Positions 42,401 through 49,795 of a DNA stretch of 64,000 bases are shown piece by piece (position 1 is the first letter of the stretch; every line of letters starts with the position of its first letter). The notes beneath the pieces were generated by a model, which saw nothing but the letters and a program-made list of their open reading frames with translations, was not told where the DNA came from and made no database searches. The DNA is from Paenibacillus sp. KS-LC4. GTDB lineage: Bacteria; Bacillota; Bacilli; Paenibacillales; Paenibacillaceae. Both the position numbers and the translations under genes were made by a program. The stretch is from positions 751,501 to 815,500 of the forward strand of contig NZ_CP145905.1 of assembly GCF_036894955.1 (NCBI RefSeq), in the 5' to 3' direction.

Positions 42401-43121
42401 GTATATTTATTTTGTGACGAACCGCCCGCCAACGATTCATGTGGACTGGTCTCCGAAACCGATTTTTGAAGGGGATATGGTAACGTTTGAGTTGAATGCA
42501 GCTGATCCCGACAAGGATACGCTAGCTCTAAAGCTGGAGCTTAAGTCGCCTTCTGGGCAAAAATTTGAGTATGAATATGCGGTTTCCTATCCTTATGGGA
42601 AGCCAGGGCCGAGGCTCAAAATGGAGCAGGCTGGCGCATGGCAGCTTAGCGTCACTGTAGCTGATGGTTTAGCCGAACCGGTAACGATTTCCCGAACTGT
42701 ACAAGTACAGCCGCTGAAAGTGGCGGGAATGGTCAATCATACGGACGATTGGAACAGCATTCGTAAATCCTTTAATAAAAAGCAGAGCGGAGATGAAGAA
42801 GCCCCGCGTGCGTACAGCGTGTTTTGGGCAGGAGAGAAGTTCATCTTGGCAGCAAATGCGACAGAAACGGGTACGGATACGAAGACGGAGCGCGTAGAGG
42901 TTGCCATGAACAGGCTTCAAACGAAGCTGGAGGTGAAAAATACAGCGGGCACATTATGGGCTGGCGAGCTATGGGATGCATCCTTCGAAAAGCTTAACAA
43001 AGGAACGTTAAGCTTCACCTTTACCGCTTATTATAATAATGGAACGGTGAAGCAGGATGTCGTTCAGGTATCGGTGGATGGAGCCGTTAATGAGGTTCTG
43101 GGCGTTCATCGCGTGCGATAG
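36462..43121 (+). CDS. Giant secreted multidomain protein (2219 residues)
   Basis: The protein has a signal peptide (about 1-33) and no SLH or LPxTG anchor. Residues about 34-306 form an unrecognised domain encoded by AT-rich DNA. From about 459 (WSPTTIFTGDQATLLATARGY) there are PKD-like beta-sandwich domains. Residues about 806-1113 have repeated blade-like strands (IRNIWTGQIEHSYV, LYNIETGQLLEEY, FSPDRQFLYVAYRES) suggesting a beta-propeller. Residues about 1323-1472 look like a concanavalin-type lectin or laminin-G domain (LEFDLSIHHLANEKPVGAAI). The C-terminal half has more FN3/PKD-like modules (RPPTIHVDWSPKPIFEGDMVTFELNAADPDKDTL, about 1987). GAGGTG sets the start inside the upstream SLH gene. 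Probably an adhesin or matrix component held through its SLH neighbours; function unknown. Confidence 0.85.
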   Translation: MGSKINSQAIFSILLILTIVIGVFPIYPSTISAATITKTMKIPFSESEKFSSLSTIGNVQVNLNSAVLTGYQIKNYEIWKQSASSNGSLTLINKGKMGAGNPLSNKITIPEFTGALVDVKNEGFTSKMYFALDRTINGKQWYFSTGTGSKEYFVSPKSDSDCWVNGIAECPGILSKDVNGNSLPSTVASTQIGMIGWAVSISDGFNGPSTYFYGSEQVNFNKLKAKSVDIFKASPTNQEYFKVIKAGRESGTQNRGYLSVSINMGYDNIAFRDPELRTGHAKSRLYEVNTKTDWTAQTYLYEGEVRLTLEPIPPTDQPYLDCTCKADPASAAFADKDVPVNATITASVKQRGSLKIKNWKVFARLEDGSQYQTQTISQAVDTISYKFAFIIPKAQLGGRDSYTETFVMRAIVTFTDGTTAEQSIECATTVTKLGAAAPSATATNGVSEPTPAPRPVLEVNANWSPTTIFTGDQATLLATARGYTDYSWELTENLDNFNFNPRDFSHPAVTFNEPGVYKATLNVSNDYGSQSDTALLYVNDPKPVAIISGVTRWIQGRPFPQLHHLNNSFTPLSERGVTIDFNKSEIRYKKNDSGSYTLGVWPAKAPDQLGAYTLQGKVQDSQGRESEWAAYPLEVVPDQPPVVGLSAAEYGVRHNEHMIYIDASSPDGDKLERLLLEERYDTDNDGNFNEESWRTLYSGTYKDTHSVKYTTVGKREYRATVTEDYGLLGQSAIVATDIINRAPSVDFTAIGLTQQPDQGENSGPPVTSYSPDSILRTWVNRTPYEGGTTNKASWKSNGVNLTTRNALWADFNGSYNLAKNVKPLPAWEGSIGQIYAGYKTTVMTEAGYYWTYSYKPPESKSWAFAIRNIWTGQIEHSYVHPGITFKGAFYQYHPSEMKQAYFLEEGTVNASGDTLRLYNIETGQLLEEYPNIAPPASGGAGGSSYWDDPSNKVIGTAFSPDRQFLYVAYRESNGGRTFDIRQKLYVAKYSVAQKTLYWTKLVHAGIDMWNVYQIGSVDVDATGNLLLTANMRRGTEDNWTALFYAVNPSGQLIANHVTGNGMLSAITMSTDRMKSYATSMRFELGNYGYSQVSGVLAYHTATNSFTRPEKNSGTIDDLKFPNELAKTAVNKPGMLATPYGFLIRPDGSITRNDDRNPYRMLDQFSATNDKGPTPNEPLMTQILWPKAGLIGPFSQPSDEFWAIAAGVKLFNKITYQNSGGQQVWASSAFQKLQHWAGVLSINQTPYLGAETFESKALFVTDAMKYSDGNGYDGVVFSGASNVLPNGSVLGFGADVTYTGPYSGSLISKKIVIPFKGESTGDLPRLLNDTTVEIDSEAWGGLLYDPTSVMRNQVLEFDLSIHHLANEKPVGAAIQIQDEKNMYAVEWTDSTLTLYKVKSGIKSILAQAAMPRSAGIPYAFRLESLAGVHRVSINGINKLEATDATYQKGSAGLMSLGQQQASFSQVKRINYGDSVPEETYEAVLVGEQILYNKLFSDPETDERLAEKWSYAHNPSYFANTLGLSQYNGRAFSASLASLDKPGLYAITYTAQDNPGLADYRLFSEPSTKSLYVHRRPIAQPNIWFTGTVYAGGEALDYLTHDTSYDPDVPGYLADRLFRTRWSDESAWTTGRRLLYSRPGVELIVQEQVKDMHGAWSFWSETRVYKEALPPVNQSRPEMVLTYPSGSSAAPTVVLNDPNLKWIYRDKDNDPQEQFYLKLTYVDNGQTALEVEYPGDDASFQLEAGTIAIGRKVKVQGRVFSRGAWSDDSNTAYFIIDSPPTAYLLSYNGAAASEPIYTNNNRPSLRVFTIDPENDPITAINYNVFFHADDSKVLDTNTANAATSHVPTLPLQEGLHYWKARAYDSYVWGPYSSDGYFFVDTVQPDDVEEQLEIKPTSVTVNFNAFNDAAPSSGHAARVFYMQKVNPDGSVKTIDLNGDGLAEYNIALPAAARSYQVAGLIPGQAYRLTVIDTDVAGNPGKYAYIYFVTNRPPTIHVDWSPKPIFEGDMVTFELNAADPDKDTLALKLELKSPSGQKFEYEYAVSYPYGKPGPRLKMEQAGAWQLSVTVADGLAEPVTISRTVQVQPLKVAGMVNHTDDWNSIRKSFNKKQSGDEEAPRAYSVFWAGEKFILAANATETGTDTKTERVEVAMNRLQTKLEVKNTAGTLWAGELWDASFEKLNKGTLSFTFTAYYNNGTVKQDVVQVSVDGAVNEVLGVHRVR

Positions 43122-43191
43122 AGCCTATATTACCCGGCTGGCGTCAGTTTTACTGCTATTCGAGGCTGATATGTTTTTGCCATATGTAGGT

Positions 43192-43836
43192 TTAAGAAGA
43201 GGTTGATTGTATCAGATGCAAAAGCTCATTTGGCTGGTCAATTAAATAACTGGGCTTGCCGGATATCAGCAGTTCCTTAGGATCGAGTCCCCAAGTGACG
43301 GCGACTACCTTAATGCCGCATTTATGCGAGGCAACGATATCCCGCAGCTCATCACCGACGTAGATGACATCCTCCGGTCGTAGCTGGTTTTCTTTCAAAT
43401 AGCTTTGAATGGTCTTATGCTTGCCAAACAGACCGTTGGAGCTGCGAATGTCATGAAGGGCGTGAATGCCGTGAGGGTGCAGAAAGTCTGCTACGTTGTT
43501 TGCGGCGTTGGATGTAATGACCGATAGCTTTATGCCGCTTTGCAGCAAATGGCTCAACACCTCTTGCATCCCGCTGCAAAATGGAATGGAAGCAACATGC
43601 TTATTGTATTTCCGTTTGAACTCTATGCTGATTTTGCGAAATAGCATAAACCGATAAAAGGGGACGCCTAGCGTCTTGAAACGCTCGTGCAAAGTAAGCT
43701 TGCTCAGCTTTTTATATTCCTCTTCCGTTACAGGCTTAAAACGATATTGCGCCGCCATTTCATTATAGATGGTCAAAATAGCGGCAGCAGAGTCGGCAAT
43801 CGTGCCGTCAAAATCAAATATAATATGCTTGTACAT
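43192..43836 (-). CDS. HAD-superfamily phosphatase (phosphoglycolate-phosphatase-like)
   Basis: The 214-residue cytoplasmic protein has motif I IFDFDGTIADS (about 6-16), motif II SVITSNAANNV, a Lys in the GKHKTIQSYL region and motif IV DVIYVGDELRDIVASHKCGIKVVAVTWG. The layout matches Gph/PpaX-type phosphatases, which remove phosphate from small metabolites. The substrate is not determinable. It is followed, head to tail on the opposite strand, by the giant secreted protein gene; no functional link is evident. GGGAG lies somewhat far upstream of ATG 43836. Confidence 0.9.
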   Translation of the reverse strand: MYKHIIFDFDGTIADSAAAILTIYNEMAAQYRFKPVTEEEYKKLSKLTLHERFKTLGVPFYRFMLFRKISIEFKRKYNKHVASIPFCSGMQEVLSHLLQSGIKLSVITSNAANNVADFLHPHGIHALHDIRSSNGLFGKHKTIQSYLKENQLRPEDVIYVGDELRDIVASHKCGIKVVAVTWGLDPKELLISGKPSYLIDQPNELLHLIQSTSS

Positions 43837-43910
43837 TCCAGCTATCAGCTCCCTTGTTATGCCTATTTATACTATAAAGAGGCGATGATAACAACAAGTA
43901 TAGTTGACTA

Positions 43911-43952
43911 CAACAAAAGAGCAGCAGCTGCGGGCAATCCTCAGCTGCTGCT
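43911..43952 (-). terminator. Terminator after the SDR and SDR-remnant unit
   Basis: AGCAGCAGCTG (43920-43930) and CAGCTGCTGCT (43942-43952) form a perfect 11-base stem; on the minus strand it runs into CTTTTGTTGT. Confidence 0.75.
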
Positions 43953-43964
43953 TGCTAGTATGAA

Positions 43965-44091
43965 TTAAGAGCGTTTAAAGATAAGGAAGCCATCTTCAAC
44001 AGGAATGGTCTGTCCGTTGATAGCCGAGGCCTCATCGTCCAATGCCGCTACCTGCACCTGTAATAATGATGACTTTGTTATCAAGCTTCAT
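43965..44091 (-). pseudogene. Remnant of an SDR gene with a large internal deletion
   Basis: From ATG 44091, preceded by AAAGGAG, the frame reads MKLDNKVIIITGAGSGIGR and stops. That is a perfect SDR N-terminus with its cofactor loop. In another frame the same stretch continues directly with DDEASAINGQTIPVEDGFLIF and a stop at 43965, an SDR C-terminus (compare DEASFVTASLYTVDGG in the intact SDR next door). About 600-650 bases of the middle are missing and the frame is shifted. It lies 40 bases downstream of the intact SDR, so it was the second gene of a tandem pair. Confidence 0.8.
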
Positions 44092-44131
44092 AGTGGATAG
44101 ACTCCTTTATGGTAAAGTGTGTATCTCGCCG

Positions 44132-44902
44132 TTATTGCCCGATCATACCGCCATCGACCGTATACAGCGATGCTGTAACGAAGGATGCTTCATCCGAAAG
44201 AAGGAAGTTCATTACCGCTGCCACTTCTTCCGGCTCGCCGTAACGCCCCATAGGTGTTGCCGCTTCATTGGCTTTTTTGAAGGCTTCTGGATTACCGAAG
44301 TTTTCTTCAATTTGACGCATCATCCGCGTATTGATTGTGCCTGGAAGCACGGCGTTGACACGAATGCCAAGCGGAGCAAGCTCATTAGCTGTAACGCGAG
44401 TTAAACCGATTACGGCATGCTTGGACATAATGTATGGGGACATGCCTGGTGCGCCCATAAGGCCTGCCAGCGAGGAAGTGTTCAAAATCGCGCCGGATTT
44501 TTGTTTTTTCATCACAGGAACAACATAGTGAAGGCCGAGGAATACGCCGCGAACGTTTACGTTATATACAAGGTCGAGTGCTTTCACGCTTTGCTCCTCG
44601 ATAAGTCCAGATGGACCTTCGATGCCTGCATTGTTGGCGAAATAGTCGATTGTGCCGAATTTTTCAACGGCTTTATTGACGTAGTTTTCAACATCCTCTT
44701 CTTTGGAGACGTCTGCTGCTACGATTAGGGAGTTGGAATCGTCAAGGCCAAGCTCAGCAACAACCTGCTGCAAGGCTTCAAGCTTCAAATCTACCAGAAC
44801 TAAATTAACTTTACGCTCTACAAAACGGCGTGCAAGCTCTTTTCCAATGCCGCCGGCGGCGCCTGTAATGACTGCGGTTTTCGTTGCTGTTGTCGTAACC
44901 AT
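44132..44902 (-). CDS. Short-chain dehydrogenase/reductase
   Basis: The 256-residue enzyme has the cofactor loop VITGAAGGIGKELARRF (about 10-26), Asp at the end of the second strand (LVLVDLKLEAL), which favours NAD(H), and DVSKEEDVENYV. It also has NNAG and the catalytic S and Y-x-x-x-K (SPYIMSKHAVIGLTRV). The C-terminus VTASLYTVDGGMIGQ is typical of glucose-dehydrogenase- and FabG-like enzymes. The substrate is unknown. A related but collapsed gene follows on the same strand. It is divergent from a TetR regulator across a spacer with a perfect palindrome, which probably controls it. Confidence 0.92.
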   Translation of the reverse strand: MVTTTATKTAVITGAAGGIGKELARRFVERKVNLVLVDLKLEALQQVVAELGLDDSNSLIVAADVSKEEDVENYVNKAVEKFGTIDYFANNAGIEGPSGLIEEQSVKALDLVYNVNVRGVFLGLHYVVPVMKKQKSGAILNTSSLAGLMGAPGMSPYIMSKHAVIGLTRVTANELAPLGIRVNAVLPGTINTRMMRQIEENFGNPEAFKKANEAATPMGRYGEPEEVAAVMNFLLSDEASFVTASLYTVDGGMIGQ

Positions 44903-45024
44903 GTTTTATCGCATCCTTATCGTTTAATTTAGTCGAGCGTGATGTTGAATGAATACGTTGTAGGTTTGCCATTACAGGTTACACTTCACAATGTTTTCAC
45001 GACAATAATCAATACTCTGTTCAG

Positions 45025-45040
45025 TGTCACGTAGGTGACA
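45025..45040. promoter_or_regulatory. TGTCAC-GTAG-GTGACA palindrome, candidate TetR operator
   Basis: A perfect 6-4-6 inverted repeat sits midway in the 343-base spacer between the SDR gene (minus) and the TetR gene (plus). Such spacer palindromes are the usual TetR operator. The rest of the spacer (44903-45245) holds no gene. Confidence 0.6.
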
Positions 45041-45245
45041 GGTAAAGAATGTATGTCTATTTATGGACGGAAATTGAACATATGAAACTCAATTGTTGAT
45101 TTTACTTATGATGTTCATATATATTCCAGCATATGCATGTCTTGGATGCTTAATAGATATGCAAGATAGCCTGACATTTATTATGGAAGATTGAATGAGG
45201 TATAATAGGAACTATATGATCTATAGGCTTTGGAGGATGAGTGAA

Positions 45246-45890
45246 TTGGCAACGGAGGATCAACTGGACCGAAGGACAAGAAGAACGCGTCAAGCGATGA
45301 AAGCTGCATTTGTGTCACTTATATTAGAGCGAGGATATGAGGCTGTCACCATCCTTGATGTGGCGAAGCGGGCGGATTACAATCGCGGCACTTTTTATAA
45401 GCATTTTGTAGGCAAGGAAGAGCTGCTGCAAGAAATACGAAGCGAATTTCTGCTGGGCTTTGCCGAAACCTTGCTCGTCCCTTACGAGGGGATGGATATG
45501 GTAAAGGCAGAAGATATTTATCCCTCGGCGCTGCAGCTGTTTAACCATATTGAGAAAAATAAAGATGAATTTCAAGCGCTGCTCTCAGTAGATCGCAGTT
45601 TTGGATTCGAGCTTTATGATGTGCTTCGGGAGTCGATGAGGCGCGATATGCACATTATTATGCATGAGGGAAGCCCCGTGCTGGATTATGAAATTTTGCT
45701 CAGCTACCAGATGTCAGCTGCAATAGGGGTTATTTTGTATTGGGAAGAAACGGGCTTTAAATACTCCACCTCCTACATGGCGGATCAGTTAATTGGACTG
45801 GTCAATCGCAAAATGGATAAAATCACCTTCAAAAATAATAGGACTTCTCCATCTCCTACGGTAAGTGTCTATTCCTCTTATAATCAGTGA
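45246..45890 (+). CDS. TetR-family transcription regulator
   Basis: The 214-residue protein has an N-terminal HTH (about 12-60: TRQAMKAAFVSLILERGYEAVTILDVAKRADYNRGTFYKHFVGKEELL) and a C-terminal ligand domain of the TetR_C type (AcrR-like YPSALQLFNHIEKNKDEF... and VILYWEETGFKYST). I choose TTG 45246, giving MATEDQLDRR, because GGAGG (45232-45236) lies 9 bases before it. An ATG at 45237 directly abuts the GGAGG, and a further upstream ATG has no ribosome site. It is divergent from the SDR gene and its remnant, which are probably its targets. Confidence 0.9.
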   Translation: MATEDQLDRRTRRTRQAMKAAFVSLILERGYEAVTILDVAKRADYNRGTFYKHFVGKEELLQEIRSEFLLGFAETLLVPYEGMDMVKAEDIYPSALQLFNHIEKNKDEFQALLSVDRSFGFELYDVLRESMRRDMHIIMHEGSPVLDYEILLSYQMSAAIGVILYWEETGFKYSTSYMADQLIGLVNRKMDKITFKNNRTSPSPTVSVYSSYNQ

Positions 45891-46197
45891 AGTCTATGAT
45901 TGGCTTGCCAGCTTCTACTGCTGCTGTATATATTTAATTACAATTTTTTCTAATAATTGATATTGTAGGCTGGTCTAGGAAGATGTATAATTTTTACATG
46001 GGTCGTTCCCCGCTCTATCTATCGGGTTTCGTGCTTGCAAAAGGGTAGACTCTTTCAACGAACATAGGGAGGAGGCGCGTCTAATTAAAAATATAGACAA
46101 GTATTTGTCGCAAGCTTCGCTCATGTATGTTGAACGACAGTACTGCGGATTTGTGAGTGGTTACCGTACCCGAATAGAAAAAGGAGTGAATTAAAGA
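45891..46197. other. Leader region of the xylanase gene
   Basis: The 307 bases are AT-rich at first and hold no clear gene. A 23-codon frame, MYVERQYCGFVSGYRTRIEK and onwards (46124-46195), ends just before the xylanase start, but it has no ribosome site of its own and is probably chance. Confidence 0.5.
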
Positions 46198-48546
46198 ATG
46201 AGCAATCATCAGCCTTACTCATTTATGAAAGCGCTTAAATTTCTAATTATCCTAAGTTTATTGCTTCCCCTCTATTGGACCAAGCCTGTGCAAGCGGAGG
46301 AAACGGAAAATACCCTGCTCCAGTTGAGCGATTTCGAGGATGGCACGGTGCAGCAATGGGTTGGCCGCGGCGGTGTGGAGGCTTTGGCTGCGAATGCCGC
46401 AGCAGCGCGCAGCGGAGCCTATGGCTTGGCTGTAAGCGGACGAGCAAACACTTGGCATGGACCTTCTCTGGATGTGACAAGCGAGCTTGAGGTTGGGCAA
46501 ACGTATGAGTTTATTGGTTGGATCAAGCTGCCTGCTGGAGCAGCAAACACCAATATTTCAATGTCGCTTCAGCGCACACTGCCAGCGGGTACCCGCTATG
46601 AAAATATTGCATCTGGAGCAGTCACAGCGAGCGGCTGGACGAAGCTGCAGGCGGCATTCAAAATGCTTGAGCCGGCCACACAGGTAGCGGTTTATTTCGA
46701 GATGCCGGAAAGTGCAACCGCCTCCTTCTATATGGATGATTTCCGGCTTGAGCGGCGACCGGATCTCGGCCCTATCGTTATTGAAGACGATATCCCTTCG
46801 CTTCAAGATGCTTTTGCTGGCAAGTTTCTGCTTGGCTCGGCCTTTACGAATGATGAGCTGTTGACCGAGCCGGACAAACAGCTTCTGAGCAAGCATTTTA
46901 ACAGCGTAACGCCTGGCAATGTGCTGAAGTGGGACAGCACAGAGCCGCAGGAGAACGTATTTAATTTTACGGAGGCAGATGCCGCTGTAGCCTTCGGTGT
47001 GCAAAATGGCCAGCAGGTGCGGGGACATACGCTAGTCTGGCATGCGCAAACGCCGGATTGGGTGTTCCGGGACGCGAACGGCAATCTGGTCAGCAAAGCG
47101 GTGCTGTATGCACGCATGCAAAATCATATTCAGACGGTAATGGAACGATATGAAGGCAAAATATATGCATGGGATGTAGTGAATGAGGTCATTGATGCAT
47201 CGCAATCAGATGGCTTGCGCCGCAGCCTGTGGTATCAAATTGCCGGTGAAGAATATATTGAAAAAGCATTCGAGTTCGCCCATGCGGTAGACCCGACTGT
47301 TAAGCTGTTCATCAACGATTACAATACGCATGAACCGGCAAAAAGTCAGGCGCTGTACAATTTAATTACACGCTTGCAGGCTAAGGGCGTTCCGATTGAC
47401 GGCGTCGGCCACCAGACACATATCAGTCTTTATTATCCGACGCTTGCAGAAATAGAAAGCTCCATCATCAAATTCAAAGCGCTGGGACTGGAGACGCATA
47501 TTACCGAGCTCGATATTAGCGTTTATTCGGATAATTCACAATCCTATGAGACCTTTCCGGAGGAACTGAAAACACGTCAAGCTAATTTGTATAAGTCGCT
47601 GTTCCAGGTGTTTTTGCGGCATACGGACACAGTGACGAATGTGACCTTATGGGGCAAGGATGACGGGCACACGTGGCTGCTCACCTTCCCGGTAGCCCGC
47701 AACAATTGGCCGCTCCTATTCGATGAGCGCTTGCAGTCCAAGCCCGCCTATTGGTCGGTGCTGGAAACGGTCGAGACGCCAGGGGGGCCGCTCGTTCCTG
47801 CTGCGCCGTCCGGCTTAACAGCAACAGCTGGCAATGGGCAGGTTCAGCTTGCATGGAATGCGGTAGCTGGCGCGACCTCGTATACGGTGAAGCGGGCGAC
47901 GACGAGCGGCGGGCCATATACGACGCTGTCTACTGCTGTAGCTGGCAGCGGATATAATGACATAGCCGTTACGAACGGAACGACCTATTATTATATCATT
48001 CAAGCGATCAACAGTGCGGGCACAGGAGCAGCCTCAGCCGAGGTCGCCGCCACACCGAATGGTACAACCGGTCCAGAGCAGCCGTCTGGTTCATTAGCGG
48101 TAGCTTACCGAGCCGGTGATACCAATGCCGGGGATAACCAATTGAAGCCGCAGTTTATAATAAAAAATAACGGGATCGCACCCGTCGCAATGAACGGACT
48201 TACTATTCGCTACTGGTACACGATAGACGGAGAAAAACAGCAAAGCTTCTTCAGCGATTATGCCCAAATCGGCAATAATAATGTGGCGGGCAGCTTCGTC
48301 AAGCTGAGCACGCCGCGGACGGGCGCCGATCATTATGTGGAGCTGTCCTTTAGCGCTGGCGCTGGCAGCATTCCGGCGGGGGGAACGTCCGGCGAAATTC
48401 ATACGCGTATTCATAAGAACGATTGGACGAACTTCAACGAGACGGATGATTATTCCTTTAACCCGCTGCGAATCACTTATGCAGATTATACAAAGGTCAC
48501 CTTGTACCAAAACGGAAATTTAGTGTGGGGCACGGAACCTAGCTAA
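46198..48546 (+). CDS. Secreted modular endo-1,4-beta-xylanase (GH10) with CBMs
   Basis: The 782-residue enzyme has a signal peptide (about 1-32), an N-terminal jelly-roll CBM (about 38-180, CBM4/9-like: LLQLSDFEDGTVQQWVGRGG), a GH10 catalytic domain (about 195-525), an FN3 module (about 537-625) and a C-terminal CBM3 (about 635-782; LAVAYRAGDTNAGDNQLKPQ). The acid/base Glu is in WDVVNEVIDA (about 330) and the nucleophile in THITELDIS (about 436). GH10 xylanases cleave the xylan backbone by a retaining mechanism; CBM3 usually binds crystalline cellulose. AAAAAGGAGTG precedes the ATG. A terminator follows. No SLH anchor is present, so it should be released. Confidence 0.95.
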   Translation: MSNHQPYSFMKALKFLIILSLLLPLYWTKPVQAEETENTLLQLSDFEDGTVQQWVGRGGVEALAANAAAARSGAYGLAVSGRANTWHGPSLDVTSELEVGQTYEFIGWIKLPAGAANTNISMSLQRTLPAGTRYENIASGAVTASGWTKLQAAFKMLEPATQVAVYFEMPESATASFYMDDFRLERRPDLGPIVIEDDIPSLQDAFAGKFLLGSAFTNDELLTEPDKQLLSKHFNSVTPGNVLKWDSTEPQENVFNFTEADAAVAFGVQNGQQVRGHTLVWHAQTPDWVFRDANGNLVSKAVLYARMQNHIQTVMERYEGKIYAWDVVNEVIDASQSDGLRRSLWYQIAGEEYIEKAFEFAHAVDPTVKLFINDYNTHEPAKSQALYNLITRLQAKGVPIDGVGHQTHISLYYPTLAEIESSIIKFKALGLETHITELDISVYSDNSQSYETFPEELKTRQANLYKSLFQVFLRHTDTVTNVTLWGKDDGHTWLLTFPVARNNWPLLFDERLQSKPAYWSVLETVETPGGPLVPAAPSGLTATAGNGQVQLAWNAVAGATSYTVKRATTSGGPYTTLSTAVAGSGYNDIAVTNGTTYYYIIQAINSAGTGAASAEVAATPNGTTGPEQPSGSLAVAYRAGDTNAGDNQLKPQFIIKNNGIAPVAMNGLTIRYWYTIDGEKQQSFFSDYAQIGNNNVAGSFVKLSTPRTGADHYVELSFSAGAGSIPAGGTSGEIHTRIHKNDWTNFNETDDYSFNPLRITYADYTKVTLYQNGNLVWGTEPS

Positions 48547-48552
48547 GCGAGG

Positions 48553-48600
48553 AAGGAAGGGCGGGAGGCATAGCGTTGCCTTTTCGCCCTTCCTTATTTT
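48553..48600 (+). terminator. Terminator after the xylanase gene
   Basis: AAGGAAGGGCG and CGCCCTTCCTT form a perfect 11-base stem with a loop of 21 bases, followed by ATTTT. Confidence 0.85.
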
Positions 48601-48686
48601 ACGATAGGCTGAATCAATTAGCTTGTCCGACAAAGGAAGACGATTGATCAACACATGAATAGGTTTATTAGACTCTATTCTATGAC

Positions 48687-49602
48687 CTATTGCAGTTTAG
48701 TTTGCTTGGAGGCTAATTTTTCAGCAATTTCTTCAACTTGATAAATCGTCGTATAAGAATCAGCAGCCATTCCCGCCCATATTTCTGGAATATCTTCTTT
48801 GTCGCTGTTTTCGGACTTCAAAAGCAGGAGATAATCGCCTACATATTTCCCAAATAGCTCGGAGCTGATATCCTTGCTTTCCTCGTCTTTATCAATTAAA
48901 TCCTGTTTGATTTTTGTAGCAGGGGTGAGACCAAGGAGGTCGTATACGGCTTTACCGCCGCGGTTTGCACTTTTTCCAACAATGCCTACATTGGTGAGCC
49001 AATTAAAATCGGCTATTGTAAAGGTGGAGCCAGTCGGTACGGCCGCCTGTGCTTTTTTTGCGTGCTGCTTCCGCTCTTCGGGTAAACTGCTCATTCCATG
49101 CTTCAGCCTCCGTCTGGCGATTCAGAATTTCACCCATAGCAGTCACTTCCTCCTCCATGGAGGCATATTCGTCAGGCACGAAAGCGACAGTCGGAGCGAT
49201 TTTGGAATAGGAATCATAGGCATCCTTGTTCCACGTAATAATGAGATCAGGCTCAAGCGCTACCATTTTTTCAAGTGAAACCTGATTATGATCGCCGATA
49301 TCCTCTGTGTTCTCGAGAGGTTTGCGCATAAACTCGCCATAATCGAGAAGGCTTTGAGGCACTCCGATAGGAGTGACGCCTACAGCAAGCACATGTCCGA
49401 TATTCCAATCTACAATAATTCGCTCGGGCTGAGCAGGGATTTCAATCTCTCCAATAGATGTGTTTATCATCCGAGTTACCGGTGTTTGGGCTGCATCCTC
49501 CACCTGCTCAACAGTCTCCTGATTGGCGCAGCCGGCGAGGAATACAGCAAGTGCTAGCATAGCAAGGCATGCTATTTTGTAAAAGGCTTGTGGTCTAAAC
49601 AT
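48687..49602 (-). pseudogene. Iron-siderophore substrate-binding lipoprotein, frameshifted in a poly-A run
   Basis: The first frame (from ATG 49602) gives a lipoprotein signal (VFLAGCANQ) and the N-terminal lobe of a FecB-type protein (GEIEIPAQPERIIVDWNIGH, EPDLIITWNKDAYDSYSKIAP). It runs to FTRRAEAARKK, then off-frame to a stop at 49003. The second frame continues in register with AQAAVPTGSTFTIADFNW, AVYDLLGLTP and DYLLLL to TAA at 48687. The switch maps to a run of seven A (plus-strand T7 at 49053-49059): six would restore one continuous protein of about 305 residues. It may be a genuine mutation, a sequencing error, or slippage. AGAGGA sets the start, and Fur-like boxes lie just upstream. 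The gene is solitary, without a permease. Confidence 0.85.
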
Positions 49603-49621
49603 CTCGAATCCTCTTTTTAAT

Positions 49622-49636
49622 TGATAACAATTTTCA
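49622..49636 (-). promoter_or_regulatory. Fur-like box close to the frameshifted lipoprotein gene
   Basis: TGATAAC-A-ATTTTCA, a degenerate 7-1-7 Fur box, ends 20 bases upstream of ATG 49602. Confidence 0.6.
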
Positions 49637-49729
49637 TTTGAACCTCACTTTAGATGAAATTTTTAGATTGTACAATGACCAATTCGGAACGAGAGCATAC
49701 CCGTTTCGGAACTTGACTAAAGATTGTGT

Positions 49730-49744
49730 TGAGAATAATTATCA
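49730..49744 (+). promoter_or_regulatory. Fur-like box in front of a decayed gene
   Basis: TGAGAAT-A-ATTATCA matches the 7-1-7 Fur pattern at every position but one. It lies 52 bases before the short frame starting at 49796 and 128 bases upstream of the minus-strand lipoprotein gene. Confidence 0.75.
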
Positions 49745-49795
49745 TATATGATGAGGATGCACGCCCGTTTTAATGCTAAAGATAGGAGCTTTCTT

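Noticed and set aside
46124..46195. Leader peptide before the xylanase
   Set aside because: The 23-codon frame has no ribosome site, and its end overlaps the ribosome site of the xylanase gene. Without conservation data it is best taken as chance.
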